Assembly (NCBI RefSeq): GCF_020687385.1
Contig: NZ_JAJEQM010000006.1
Location: forward strand, 103,929 to 167,928
DNA: 64,000 bases
Reading direction: 5' to 3'
Origin: Hominilimicola fabiformis
GTDB lineage: Bacteria > Bacillota > Clostridia > UBA1381
Below are positions 35,934-45,199 of this stretch, piece after piece. A model generated the notes under the pieces. The model did not search any database, had not been told where the DNA came from, and saw only the letters and a list, made by a program, of their open reading frames with translations. Position 1 is the first letter of the stretch. Every line of letters starts with the position of its first letter. Made by a program: the position numbers and the translations under genes.

Positions 35934-36392
35934 ATGAAAAATATTACGATAACACGAATGACAGATGATGACGTTTCGGAAATTGCGGAGCTTGAAAAAA
36001 AGTGCTTTGCAGTTCCGTGGTCGGAAAAATCTTTTCGCGACGAAATGCAAAACAAACTTGCGGTGTATTTTGTCGCAAAGGATAACGGTAAGTGTATCGG
36101 CTATGCAGGGTTTTGGAACGTGTCGGGTGAGGGTGATATAACAAATGTCGCGGTACTTCCCGAATACAGAAAAAACGGAATAGGCAGTATGCTTATCAGT
36201 GAAATGATAAAAACAGCCGTTACATTAAAGCTGGAGCTTTTAACTCTTGAAGTCCGCAAAAGTAATATAGCGGCACAAGGGCTTTACAAAAAATACGGTT
36301 TTGATATAATAGGCGAGAGAAAAAGATATTACAGTGATAACGGTGAGGACGCTTGGATAATGACGAAAAGCTTTGAACCGTGTGAGGAGTGA
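35934..36392 (+). CDS. rimI: Ribosomal protein S18 alanine N-acetyltransferase
   Basis: 152-residue GNAT acetyltransferase. Acetyl-CoA site [20 protein letters not shown] (Q/RxxGxG/A-type loop), then [20 protein letters not shown] and [18 protein letters not shown], the RimI pattern. The ATG at 35934 is one base after the ywlE stop. Its end nearly abuts tsaD, the usual rimI-tsaD pairing. Confidence 0.93.
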   Translation: MKNITITRMTDDDVSEIAELEKKCFAVPWSEKSFRDEMQNKLAVYFVAKDNGKCIGYAGFWNVSGEGDITNVAVLPEYRKNGIGSMLISEMIKTAVTLKLELLTLEVRKSNIAAQGLYKKYGFDIIGERKRYYSDNGEDAWIMTKSFEPCEE

Positions 36393-36396
36393 TAAC

Positions 36397-37398
36397 GTGC
36401 TTATACTTGGAATTGAAAGTTCATGTGACGAAACTGCGGCAGCTGTCGTAAAAGACGGCAGAGAGGTTTTGTCTAACGTAATAAATACGCAGATAGCATT
36501 GCATAAAAAATTCGGCGGTGTTGTACCGGAGGTTGCGTCAAGACGACACATTGAAACGATTGACGCGGTTATAGACGGGGCATTGGAGGAGGCAAACGTA
36601 ACATTTGACGATATTGACGCGATTGCGGTTACATACGGTCCGGGTCTTGTCGGTGCGTTGCTTGTCGGAGTATCAACGGCAAAAGCACTTGCGTTTGCAC
36701 TTAACAAACCGCTTGTGCCGGTACATCACATAAAGGGACACATAATGGCTAATTTTGTGGCACACAAAGATTTAGAACCGCCGTTTGTATGTCTTGTTGC
36801 GTCAGGCGGACACAGTCATATTGTGAGCGTTGAGGATTACACGCATCTTGAAATAATGGGCAGAACACGTGACGATGCGGCAGGTGAGGCGTTTGACAAA
36901 ATAGCTCGTGTGCTTGGTTTGGGTTATCCGGGCGGTCCGCTTATTGATAAACTTGCCAAAGAGGGTAATCCGAAAGCGGTTGATTTCCCACGCGTGAGAA
37001 TGGATAAAAATTCGCTTGATTTCTCATTCAGCGGTGTTAAAACAGCGGTCATAAATTATCTTCACAAACTTGAACAAAACGGTGAAGAATATAATAAAGC
37101 CGACATTGCCGCAAGCTTTCAGGATGCGGTTACGGACGTTTTGTGTGAACACACGATAGAGGCGGCAGAACAGAAAAACAGCAAGATTATCGCACTTGCA
37201 GGCGGTGTTGCGTCAAACAGTGCGTTGCGTGAAAAAATGACAAAACTTGCAGGCGAAAAGGGCATAAAAGTTGTATATCCGGAGCCTATACTTTGTACGG
37301 ATAATGCAGTAATGATAGCCTGTGCGGGATATTACGGTTATCTTGAAAAGAATTTTGCGGATATGACGCTTAATGCGATACCGTCACTTTCATTATAA
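36397..37398 (+). CDS. tsaD: tRNA N6-adenosine threonylcarbamoyltransferase TsaD
   Basis: Transfers the threonylcarbamoyl group to A37 of ANN-decoding tRNAs with TsaB/TsaE. 333 residues, ASKHA fold: [15 protein letters not shown] at the N-terminus, metal-ligand histidines in [28 protein letters not shown] and [13 protein letters not shown]; the last ligand is in CTDNAVMIA. The GTG at 36397 follows GAGGAGTGATAAC; upstream in-frame ATG codons overlap rimI. Confidence 0.97.
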   Translation: MLILGIESSCDETAAAVVKDGREVLSNVINTQIALHKKFGGVVPEVASRRHIETIDAVIDGALEEANVTFDDIDAIAVTYGPGLVGALLVGVSTAKALAFALNKPLVPVHHIKGHIMANFVAHKDLEPPFVCLVASGGHSHIVSVEDYTHLEIMGRTRDDAAGEAFDKIARVLGLGYPGGPLIDKLAKEGNPKAVDFPRVRMDKNSLDFSFSGVKTAVINYLHKLEQNGEEYNKADIAASFQDAVTDVLCEHTIEAAEQKNSKIIALAGGVASNSALREKMTKLAGEKGIKVVYPEPILCTDNAVMIACAGYYGYLEKNFADMTLNAIPSLSL

Positions 37399-37425
37399 GG
37401 GGACACTAAAAACAGGGACACTAAA
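37398..37425 (+). repeat. Short direct repeat GGGACACTAAAA x2
   Basis: GGGGACACTAAAAACAGGGACACTAAAAGG lies between tsaD and aroB: GGGACACTAAAA occurs twice, 16 nt apart, just upstream of the aroB ribosome site. Function unknown. Confidence 0.6.
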
Positions 37426-37438
37426 AGGAATATTGAAT

Positions 37439-38518
37439 ATGGAAAAATTATTTGTTGATTTAGGAAAAAAATCATACGATATACTTTTTTCGGATAGCTT
37501 TAACGGCTTTGCAAAAGCAATGTCGGATATAAATGCACCGAAAAAATTACTTGTTGTAACGGACAGTAACGTAGAAAAACTATATGCCGACGAAGTAAAC
37601 GATTTACTTATAAAAAACGGCTACGATTCAAAAATATACGCATTTACGGCAGGTGAAGAAAACAAGGGTATGGATACAATACTCGGCATATGCGGTGCGT
37701 GTATCGAACACGAAATGGACAGAAAAAGTATGATTGTTGCACTTGGCGGCGGCGTGGTAGGAGATATGGCAGGATTTGCCGCGGCAATATTTATGCGCGG
37801 TATTGATTTTGTGCAAGTGCCTACAACACTACTTTCACAGTCGGACAGCTCTGTCGGCGGAAAAACAGGTATTGACTTTATGGAAAGCAAGAATATTTTA
37901 GGTGCTTTTCATCAGCCGAAACTTGTGTACATAAATGTGGCAACTTTGAAATCACTTCCGAACGAACAATTCGTTTCGGGTATGGGAGAGGTTATCAAGC
38001 ACGGAATTATAAGAGACAGCGAGTTCTTTGATTATATCGAGAAAAACAGCGACAAGATAAAAACACTTGACAATGAAACGCTTATAAAGATGGATAAGAT
38101 AAATTGTTCGATTAAGGCTGACGTTGTTGAGCAGGACGAAAAAGAAAACGGACTTCGTGCAATTCTCAATTTCGGTCATACAATCGGTCACGCGGTCGAA
38201 TCGGCATATGATTTTAAGATGACTCACGGTGAGTGTGTCGGAATCGGTATGGTCGGTGCATCGTATATTGCGTATAAACGAAATATGATTGATGAAAGTA
38301 CATTAAATCGTATTGAGAACGTACTTGATATGTACGGTTTTAAAATTCGCGTTGATTTGCCTGAAAAAGAGGTTGTTTACGGCTATATGCAGAAGGACAA
38401 AAAGAAAATTGCAGGTAAATTAAAATTTGTTTTGCCGACAAAAGTCGGCGAGGTTATGCAGACGACTGATGTTTCAAAGACCGAAATATTCGCTGCATTC
38501 GATTATATTACAAAATAA
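37439..38518 (+). CDS. aroB: 3-dehydroquinate synthase
   Basis: Second step of the shikimate pathway, NAD-dependent. 359 residues, normal length. VALGGGVVGDMAGFAAAIFM, VQVPTTLLSQSDSSVGGKTG, GMGEVIKHG and the zinc-site histidines in LNFGHTIGHAVE and MTHGECVGIGM are visible. The ATG at 37439 follows AAAGGAATATTGAAT. The upstream in-frame part overlaps tsaD and is not used. Confidence 0.97.
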   Translation: MEKLFVDLGKKSYDILFSDSFNGFAKAMSDINAPKKLLVVTDSNVEKLYADEVNDLLIKNGYDSKIYAFTAGEENKGMDTILGICGACIEHEMDRKSMIVALGGGVVGDMAGFAAAIFMRGIDFVQVPTTLLSQSDSSVGGKTGIDFMESKNILGAFHQPKLVYINVATLKSLPNEQFVSGMGEVIKHGIIRDSEFFDYIEKNSDKIKTLDNETLIKMDKINCSIKADVVEQDEKENGLRAILNFGHTIGHAVESAYDFKMTHGECVGIGMVGASYIAYKRNMIDESTLNRIENVLDMYGFKIRVDLPEKEVVYGYMQKDKKKIAGKLKFVLPTKVGEVMQTTDVSKTEIFAAFDYITK

Positions 38519-38529
38519 GGAGATTATAT

Positions 38530-38997
38530 ATGCTTTGGCTTATTATTGCGGTGCTTATAATTATAGCCGATCAAGCGGTAAAATACTTGGTTGTTTCGGG
38601 TATGAATGTAGGCGATACCGCATTTTCGATACTGAATTTATTTGATATAACATATATTCAAAATAAGGGCGCGGCATTTTCATTACTTTCGGGAAAACTC
38701 TCGCTTTTGAGTATTATTTCGGTTGCATTTTGTATCTGTGCGGTAATATACTGGATAAAGAAAAAGCCGACACATCCGCTTTTGTGTACATCGATTACAA
38801 TGATGTTTGCGGGTGCATTCGGCAATGCAATAGACAGAATTTTCAGAGGTTTTGTTATTGACTATATACAGACGTCATTTATAAACTTTCCGGTATTCAA
38901 TATTGCCGATATAGGTATAACAGTCGGTGCGATATTGCTTGTGGTTTATTTTATTTGGTTTGATAAAGAGGATAAAAATGCAGACGTTAAAAATTAA
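38530..38997 (+). CDS. lspA: Lipoprotein signal peptidase II
   Basis: Aspartic membrane protease that processes prolipoproteins. 155 residues with four membrane helices. Catalytic aspartates lie in GNAIDRIFRGFVIDYI (NAxDR and the later D), and FNIADIGITVGAILLV is the conserved last helix. AAGGAGATTATAT precedes the ATG. The rluD-like gene starts 20 nt inside its 3' end. Confidence 0.97.
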   Translation: MLWLIIAVLIIIADQAVKYLVVSGMNVGDTAFSILNLFDITYIQNKGAAFSLLSGKLSLLSIISVAFCICAVIYWIKKKPTHPLLCTSITMMFAGAFGNAIDRIFRGFVIDYIQTSFINFPVFNIADIGITVGAILLVVYFIWFDKEDKNADVKN

Positions 38998-39889
38998 TGC
39001 GGCAGAGAAAAACAAAGGCGAAAGACTTGATAAATTCATTGCAGACAATTCGAATATTTCGAGAAGTTATGCGGCAAAATTATGCGAGGACGGTTTTGTG
39101 CTTTGCGGAGAAAAACAGCTTTTAAAGAAATATAAGATTTTGGGTACGGAGGAAATAACGATAAATGTACCCGAACCCGAAGAACTTTCTATTGAGCCTG
39201 AAAATATACCGCTTAATATCGTATATGAGGACAGTGATGTTATTGTTGTGAACAAACCGCAGGGACTTTGCGTTCACCCTGCACCGGGTAACGAGAGCGG
39301 TACGCTTGTAAACGGTCTTGTCTACCATTGCGGTGACGAACTTTCGGCAATTAACGGTGTGATCCGTCCAGGGATTGTGCATAGAATTGATAAGGACACG
39401 TCGGGACTTTTGATAGTCGCAAAAAATAATGAGGCACATTTGAAGTTGTCGGAACAGCTTAAAGAACGCAAAGCGATGCGTAAATATGTTGCACTTGTAA
39501 ACGGCAATATAAAAGAGGACAGCGGCACAATAAATAAGCCTATCGGCAGAAATCCGTCTGACAGAAAGAAAATGGCTGTTGTATTCGACGGACGTGAGGC
39601 GGTTACGCATTTTAACGTACTTGAACGGTTCGGACAATATACACTTGTCGAATGTATCCTTGAAACAGGCAGAACACATCAGATAAGAGTGCATATGGCG
39701 TCAATCGGTCACAGCATAGTAGGCGACCCGCTTTACGGAATTAAAAAAGAAAAGTTCAATTTAAACGGTCAGTTGCTTCACGCAAAAACGATTGGTTTTG
39801 TACACCCGCGGACAGGCGAAATGATGGAATTTACAAGTGATATACCGGAGTATTTTGAAAATGTACTCGAAAAGTTGAGAAAAAGATAA
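38978..39889 (+). CDS. RluA/RluD-family 23S rRNA pseudouridine synthase
   Basis: 303 residues: N-terminal S4 domain (about 1-75, GERLDKFIADNSNISRSYAA) and the pseudouridine synthase domain with PGIVHRIDKDTSGLLIVAKN, catalytic Asp in RIDKDTSG, and LVECILETGRTHQIRVHMA. The S4-plus-catalytic architecture fits RluD-like enzymes; the exact target cannot be told. The ATG at 38978 follows AAAGAGGATAAAA and overlaps lspA. Confidence 0.93.
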   Translation: MQTLKINAAEKNKGERLDKFIADNSNISRSYAAKLCEDGFVLCGEKQLLKKYKILGTEEITINVPEPEELSIEPENIPLNIVYEDSDVIVVNKPQGLCVHPAPGNESGTLVNGLVYHCGDELSAINGVIRPGIVHRIDKDTSGLLIVAKNNEAHLKLSEQLKERKAMRKYVALVNGNIKEDSGTINKPIGRNPSDRKKMAVVFDGREAVTHFNVLERFGQYTLVECILETGRTHQIRVHMASIGHSIVGDPLYGIKKEKFNLNGQLLHAKTIGFVHPRTGEMMEFTSDIPEYFENVLEKLRKR

Positions 39890-39968
39890 ACTTTTAATAA
39901 ATACACTTGCAATTTAGTGACGAAAAAGGTATTATAATATTATATAAAGTTTTAGGAGTGATTACATA

Positions 39969-41027
39969 ATGTTAGAATTGTGTGTTATTTTCGGCGGACA
40001 GTCACCGGAACACGAAATTTCAAGAAAATCGGTTACATCGGTTTTAAATAACCTTAATAAAGATAAATACAATATTTCAACAATAGGAATTACAAAAAAC
40101 GGTGCATGGTATCTGTACACAGGTGACTATGCAAAGATTGAAAGCGGAGAATGGGAACAGGATACGGAAAACAAGAAGAAGGCAATTCTTTCTCCTGATG
40201 CAGAGGATAAGGCTATACTTGTTTTTGACGGCGATAAGGTTACGAAAATTCATCCTGACGTTATTTTCCCTGTACTTCACGGTGAGTTCGGCGAGGACGG
40301 AACAATTCAAGGTCTTTTTGAACTTTCGGGAATACCTTATGTCGGTATGGGCGTAATGGCGTCTGCAAACGGTATGGATAAGACTTCATCAAAAATCGTG
40401 TTTGCAAGTGCAGATATTCCGCAGGCTGATTGGGTTGTTGTAAATAAAACAGACAACTTTGAAGATAAGATGGATGAAATCGAAAACAAGCTTGGTTATC
40501 CTTGCTTTGTTAAGCCTGCAAGAACAGGTTCGTCTGTCGGAGTGGGTAAGGCTCACGACAGAAAAGAATTAAAAGCCGCACTTGAAAATGCCGCACAGTT
40601 TGACAGAAAAATACTTGTAGAAGAAAATATCGACGGTCATGAGGTTGAATGTGCCGTACTTGGTAATGAGGACGTAAAAGCCGCAACAGTAGGTGAAATT
40701 ATGCCGACTGTTGAATTTTATGACTTTGACGCAAAGTACAACGACAACTCAACAGAACTTCAAATTCCTGCCGATCTGCCTAAGGAAACAATCGAGCAAA
40801 TCAGAGAGTATGCCGTAAGAGCGTTTAAGGCACTTGACGGCAGCGGACTTTCAAGAGTTGACTTTTTTGTTAAGCACAGTGACGGAAGTGTTGTATTAAA
40901 TGAAATCAACACACTTCCGGGATTTACAAACATAAGTATGTATCCGAAACTATGGGGTGCTGTCGGTATAGAATACAGCGAGCTTTTAGACAAACTTATC
41001 GAGCTTGCGGAAAAGAGAGTAAAATAA
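39969..41027 (+). CDS. ddl: D-alanine--D-alanine ligase
   Basis: ATP-grasp ligase making the D-Ala-D-Ala end of the peptidoglycan stem. 352 residues. IFGGQSPEHEISRKSV at the N-terminus, VLHGEFGEDGTIQGLFEL, PCFVKPARTGSSVGVGKAHD, DGHEVECAVLGNE and VLNEINTLPGFTNISMYPKL. TTTAGGAGTGATTACATA precedes the ATG. Its stop overlaps the start of murI (TAATG). Confidence 0.97.
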   Translation: MLELCVIFGGQSPEHEISRKSVTSVLNNLNKDKYNISTIGITKNGAWYLYTGDYAKIESGEWEQDTENKKKAILSPDAEDKAILVFDGDKVTKIHPDVIFPVLHGEFGEDGTIQGLFELSGIPYVGMGVMASANGMDKTSSKIVFASADIPQADWVVVNKTDNFEDKMDEIENKLGYPCFVKPARTGSSVGVGKAHDRKELKAALENAAQFDRKILVEENIDGHEVECAVLGNEDVKAATVGEIMPTVEFYDFDAKYNDNSTELQIPADLPKETIEQIREYAVRAFKALDGSGLSRVDFFVKHSDGSVVLNEINTLPGFTNISMYPKLWGAVGIEYSELLDKLIELAEKRVK

Positions 41028-41839
41028 TGGATAACAAATGTATAGGTGTTTTTGATTCAGGACTTGGAGGACTTACTGCCGTAAAGCAGATAATAAATGA
41101 GTTACCGAAAGAGGACATTATATATTTTGGTGATACGGGCAGAGTTCCTTACGGCTCGCGTTCAAAAGAAACGTTGCTTAAATATACAAGAGGTGACATA
41201 CGTTTTCTTAACACATTTGATGTGAAAATTATAGTTATCGCTTGCGGAACTGCAAGTTCTGCGGCATTGCCTGCGATTAAGGACGAATTTGACGTGCCGA
41301 TTATCGGCGTAATTGACGCGGCTGTTTATGCGGCGGTAAGAGCGACAAAGAACAAGAAAATCGGCGTTATAGGTACGGCGGGAACAATCAAAAGCGGTGA
41401 ATACGAAAAGCAGATAAAGGCATATGACAGCGAGATGCAGACTTTTGCAAAGGCTTGCCCTATGTTTGTACCGCTTGTTGAAAACGGATATTTCGATACG
41501 GAGGTTACGAGAATTATCGTGGCGGAATATCTTGAAGAAATAAGAAATCAAGGTGTTGATACACTTATTTTGGGCTGTACGCATTATCCTTTGATTGAAA
41601 AGGTTATAAGAGAATATATGGGTGATGACGTTACACTTATAAATTCGGGCGCAGAGGTTGCAAAGTATTTAAAAAAGAAACTTACAAAAGAAAACCTTTT
41701 GCATGACGGCAAGTGTGACGAAAATCAATACAGATATTATGTAAGCGATGATATATCAAGCTTTGAGGAGCTTGGCGGAATTTTCCTTGAAAGAGAAATT
41801 AACGGACAGGTGAATAAGATTGACATTGAAAAATACTGA
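41027..41839 (+). CDS. murI: Glutamate racemase
   Basis: Makes D-glutamate for peptidoglycan. 270 residues. GVFDSGLGGLTAVKQI near the N-terminus, first catalytic Cys in VIACGTASSAALPAI, second in LILGCTHYPLIEKVI. The ATG shares one base with the ddl stop codon, so the two are coupled. Confidence 0.97.
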   Translation: MDNKCIGVFDSGLGGLTAVKQIINELPKEDIIYFGDTGRVPYGSRSKETLLKYTRGDIRFLNTFDVKIIVIACGTASSAALPAIKDEFDVPIIGVIDAAVYAAVRATKNKKIGVIGTAGTIKSGEYEKQIKAYDSEMQTFAKACPMFVPLVENGYFDTEVTRIIVAEYLEEIRNQGVDTLILGCTHYPLIEKVIREYMGDDVTLINSGAEVAKYLKKKLTKENLLHDGKCDENQYRYYVSDDISSFEELGGIFLEREINGQVNKIDIEKY

Positions 41840-42245
41840 TAACGAATATCGTATAACGGTCAGCAACAGACAGACGATTGATTCGGAAACCGACACAATA
41901 GAAGAAACGGCTTACGGAAATTACACCGAAAAAAACGGTAAGCAGTATATAACGTACAAAACAGAAAATGACGGAGATAAAATTTCGTCTATGATAAAAA
42001 TAGACGGCAACGAGATACTTATAAAACGTACGGGAAGTGTAAATTCGTCAATGACGTATAAGGTTGATACAAAGAAAGAGTTTTTGTATCATTTGCCTTA
42101 CGGCACAGTGCCGATGGAGATTGAAACGCAAAGAATAGTATCAAAACTTGACGAGAACGGCGGAACTATCGAGCTTGTTTATACACTTACGGTACAGGGC
42201 GAAAAATATTTTAACGATATGAAAATAACGGTAAGTAAGAGGTAG
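41820..42245 (+). CDS. DUF1934 (YwiB-like) beta-barrel protein
   Basis: 141 residues, soluble, calycin-like: ISNRQ-type opening RITVSNRQTIDSETDTIEET, YGNYTEKNGKQYITYKTEN, ILIKRTGSVNSSMTY and LPYGTVPMEIETQRI. Function unknown. It starts at a TTG (41820 or 41826) inside the end of murI; no ATG is available. GAGGTG-type sequence is absent and ACAGGTGAATAAGA is the best ribosome-site candidate, so the exact start is uncertain. Confidence 0.85.
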   Translation: MTLKNTDNEYRITVSNRQTIDSETDTIEETAYGNYTEKNGKQYITYKTENDGDKISSMIKIDGNEILIKRTGSVNSSMTYKVDTKKEFLYHLPYGTVPMEIETQRIVSKLDENGGTIELVYTLTVQGEKYFNDMKITVSKR

Positions 42246-42250
42246 AGCAT

Positions 42251-43708
42251 ATGAAGAAGAAATTGACAGCGGCTGTTTTGTCTGTTGTTATGTTGCTTAT
42301 GTCGGGAAGTGTTTTTGCGGCTGGAACAGAAACAGCGGAAGAATCAAAATACAGCGGTGAATACGGTGCATTTGAACAAATGGCAAAATACGTTGCCGAA
42401 AGATATATAGACGATTCACTTACGGAAGAAGAAATAATGAAACAGGGTCTTTCAAAGTTGCTTGAAAATAATGACCCATTGTTGGTGCAGTTGTTAAAGT
42501 CAATGCTTGAAAGCCTTGATGATTACAGTGAATTTTACACTCCGGAGGAGTATAAGGCATTTCAGGATAAATTAAATCAGAATTTTTACGGTATCGGTAT
42601 ATCAATGAAAATGTCTGATGACGGTTATGTTGAAATTGTGGGTTTTCTCAATGAGGACAGTAAGGCTGAAAAAGCAGGACTTAAAATCGGCGACAAGATT
42701 TGCAAGGTTGACGGCGAGGACGTTACGGGCTGGAGCATATCCGAAGTGCGTAACAAAATAATCGGCGAAGAAAATACAAGCGTCAGAGTTTCCGTGTTGC
42801 GTGACGGGGAAGAACTTGAATTTATAACAACGCGTGTTGCGGTACATGAAAATTCCGTTAATTCGGCTGAATTGAAGGGTAATATAGGTTATATTCAAAT
42901 TACAACCTTTAATTCGACAACTACCGATGAATTTACAGATGCACTTGATTGGATGCGTGAAAAGAATATTAAGAAGATAATTCTTGATTTGAGAAATAAC
43001 GGCGGCGGTCTTGTATCGTCATCAGTTGAGATTGCACAGCAGATTGTTAAAAAAGGTAAGATAATCGACGTTAAATTCAGAGATACAAAGTATAACGTTA
43101 CATATGAATCAAAGCTTGATAAGCCTGAATTTGACTTTGCGGTACTTGTAAATGAGCATACTGCTTCTGCGTCTGAAATTCTTGCAAGTGCAATTCAAGA
43201 TTCAAAGGGCGGTACTCTTATCGGAACAAAGACTTTCGGTAAGGCGGTAATTCAAAATACATATCCGCTTTCAAACGGTTCTGTTTTTAAACTTACAACA
43301 GGTCAGTATGTGACAAGAAACGGTAAGGAAATAAACCATATCGGACTTACACCTGATGTTGAAGTTGAAAATACCACAGACGGAATAGATACATCAAAGT
43401 ATACGCCGTTTGATTATACAACAAAACAATCATACGGTAATTCGTCCGATAATGTTAAAGCCGCAAAGGAAAGACTTTATCTGTTGGATTTCTATAACGG
43501 AAATACGGACAGTGATGTATTTGACGATGAATTGAAAACTGCGATAAAGGACTTCCAAAAAGCAAATGATTTGCTTTCATACGGAGTCCTTGACATACCG
43601 ACTCAAAAGAAAATTGAAAAAGTTTTTTCAAAGATTGAAGTGACAACAGACAATCAGTTTGAAAAAGCATACGAATTGATGGGCGGAAATTTAGAAGATT
43701 TGAATTAG
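42251..43708 (+). CDS. S41 carboxyl-terminal processing peptidase
   Basis: 485 residues: signal peptide or N-terminal anchor (about 1-25), helical region, PDZ domain (about 95-185, FYGIGISMKMSDDGYVEIVG, AGLKIGDKICKVDG), S41 core (about 195-380, IILDLRNNGGGLVSSSVEIA; Ser in EHTASASEILASA and Lys in GTKTFGKAVIQ as the catalytic dyad), and a C-terminal peptidoglycan-binding domain 1 (about 395-465, YGNSSDNVKAAKERLYLLDF). Acts outside the membrane; family members process signalling or sporulation proteins. The ATG is preceded by TAAGAGGTAGAGCAT. Last gene of the ddl-murI run. Confidence 0.95.
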   Translation: MKKKLTAAVLSVVMLLMSGSVFAAGTETAEESKYSGEYGAFEQMAKYVAERYIDDSLTEEEIMKQGLSKLLENNDPLLVQLLKSMLESLDDYSEFYTPEEYKAFQDKLNQNFYGIGISMKMSDDGYVEIVGFLNEDSKAEKAGLKIGDKICKVDGEDVTGWSISEVRNKIIGEENTSVRVSVLRDGEELEFITTRVAVHENSVNSAELKGNIGYIQITTFNSTTTDEFTDALDWMREKNIKKIILDLRNNGGGLVSSSVEIAQQIVKKGKIIDVKFRDTKYNVTYESKLDKPEFDFAVLVNEHTASASEILASAIQDSKGGTLIGTKTFGKAVIQNTYPLSNGSVFKLTTGQYVTRNGKEINHIGLTPDVEVENTTDGIDTSKYTPFDYTTKQSYGNSSDNVKAAKERLYLLDFYNGNTDSDVFDDELKTAIKDFQKANDLLSYGVLDIPTQKKIEKVFSKIEVTTDNQFEKAYELMGGNLEDLN

Positions 43709-43720
43709 GCATTACTTAGA

Positions 43721-43747
43721 CAACAGAGCAAAAAGCTCTGTTGTTTG
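43721..43747 (+). terminator. Terminator of the ctpA-like gene
   Basis: Stem CAACAGAGC with GCTCTGTTG and an A5 loop, followed by a short TTTGCGTT tract. Confidence 0.7.
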
Positions 43748-43847
43748 CGTTAAAGACTAAAAATATTCCCATAGACATTTTGGAATAATTAAAATTACTC
43801 TGAAAAGAATATAGTTAGAGTATTAAGAAATGTCCGGAGGAATAGAT

Positions 43848-44918
43848 ATGAATAGTGTAATAATGATAACACAGTTTTTCTTTACACTTGTTATAGGAAT
43901 GTATTTTTTCACAAAGCTGAGGAATGAAAAAAGCGACAGTGAAACCCTTGCAAACAATTCAAAAAAAGAGGCTGAACACCTTAATTGTATGCGTCATATA
44001 CATTTATCTGAACCTGTGACGGAAACGGCAAGACCTAAAAACGTGAATGAAATAATAGGTCAGGACGACGGAATAAGAGCGATAAAAGCGGCACTTTGCG
44101 GTCCTGACCCACAGCATATTTTGATATACGGACCGGCGGGCGTCGGCAAAACGGCGGCGGCAAGGGTGGCGTTGGAATGTGCAAAGAAAAGTAACGGCAC
44201 ACCGTTTTCAAAAAATGCGAAGTTTATCGAAACAGACGCAACGATAATGCGATATGATGAAAGAAGCATTGCCGATCCGCTTATCGGCTCGGTACATGAT
44301 CCGATATATCAAGGTGCAGGCGCATACGGCGTTGCAGGTGTACCGCAGGTTAAAGAGGGAGCGGTGTCAAAGGCTCACGGCGGAGTTTTGTTTATAGACG
44401 AAATCGGCGAATTACAGACTTGCCAGATTAACAAGCTGTTAAAGGTGCTTGAGGACAGGAAGGTTATGTTTGAAAGTGCATATTACAGCGAAGAAAACAA
44501 AAAAATCCCAACGTATATACACGATGTATTCAAAAACGGCATACCTGCAGATTTCAGACTTATCGGTGCAACAACCAGAAAACCGGAAGAAATTCCCGAG
44601 GCTGTTCGTTCAAGATGTGTCGAAATTTATTTTAACCCTTTGACAAGGGATAATATAGAAAAGATAATTTACGGTGCGGCTGAAAGAATAAAAATCAATA
44701 TAGAACAAAATGCGGTTGAGATGATTGCACGTTATGCGAAAAACGGCAGAGATGCGGTTAAAATTCTTCAAATGGCTAAAAATATTATATTTCTTGACAA
44801 CAGAAGAAACGTAACTTTGGACGATATTGCGTGGATTTTAAAAACGTGTCATTATACAAACGGATATATAAGCAGTGATGAAAAAATAATTGATATATCG
44901 GTCATAAAACCTAAATAA
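43848..44918 (+). CDS. LonB-like AAA+ ATPase lacking the Lon protease domain
   Basis: 356 residues. N-terminal membrane helix (about 5-22), then SEPVTETARPKNVNEIIGQD and the AAA+ core: Walker A GPAGVGKTAA, ADPLIGSVHDPIYQGAGAYG, Walker B VLFIDEIGE, LKVLEDRKVMFESAYYSEEN, GATTRKPEEIPEAVRSRC. It is close to B. subtilis LonB, a forespore-associated membrane protease of about 550 residues, but stops after the AAA lid (DEKIIDISVIKPK), where the Ser-Lys protease domain should begin. The ATG at 43848 follows CCGGAGGAATAGAT. The prophage starts just beyond. It is either a truncated gene or a natural short form. Confidence 0.85.
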   Translation: MNSVIMITQFFFTLVIGMYFFTKLRNEKSDSETLANNSKKEAEHLNCMRHIHLSEPVTETARPKNVNEIIGQDDGIRAIKAALCGPDPQHILIYGPAGVGKTAAARVALECAKKSNGTPFSKNAKFIETDATIMRYDERSIADPLIGSVHDPIYQGAGAYGVAGVPQVKEGAVSKAHGGVLFIDEIGELQTCQINKLLKVLEDRKVMFESAYYSEENKKIPTYIHDVFKNGIPADFRLIGATTRKPEEIPEAVRSRCVEIYFNPLTRDNIEKIIYGAAERIKINIEQNAVEMIARYAKNGRDAVKILQMAKNIIFLDNRRNVTLDDIAWILKTCHYTNGYISSDEKIIDISVIKPK

Positions 44919-44935
44919 AAAACTGTAAAAAACAG

Positions 44936-44964
44936 TTGAAAATTATACGAAAAAATTATATAAT
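44936..44964 (+). promoter_or_regulatory. Strong promoter reading into the junction
   Basis: TTGAAA-N17-TATAAT, close to sigma-A consensus. The first ATG downstream (44982) gives only six codons, so the transcript would be non-coding or regulatory. Confidence 0.55.
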
Positions 44965-45010
44965 ATAAGACTATTTACGATTTATGAGACATACCAAGAC
45001 GTAAGTAAAG

Positions 45011-45150
45011 GTATTAAGCCATTTCTAAGCGTATTAAGCACATCGTGATTTTAGGGTAAATGACGTATTTAGACCTATTAAAACGTATTAAAACGTAGTG
45101 CGTTAGGGTAAATTTTAGGGTAAGCTAAGCCCCTCGTTAGGGTAAGCTAA
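45011..45150 (+). repeat. Iterated short motifs near the prophage end
   Basis: GTATTAAGC at 45011 and 45031, (C/G)TATTAAAACG at 45075 and 45085, and four copies of TTAGGGTAA starting at 45051, 45103, 45114 and 45137, the last two extended to TTAGGGTAAGCTAA. Such iterons could be arm-type integrase or excisionase sites; this is inference. Confidence 0.6.
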
Positions 45151-45199
45151 AATGGCGAAACAAATCACTTAAATTACTATTTTAAACTAAAGAAAATAT

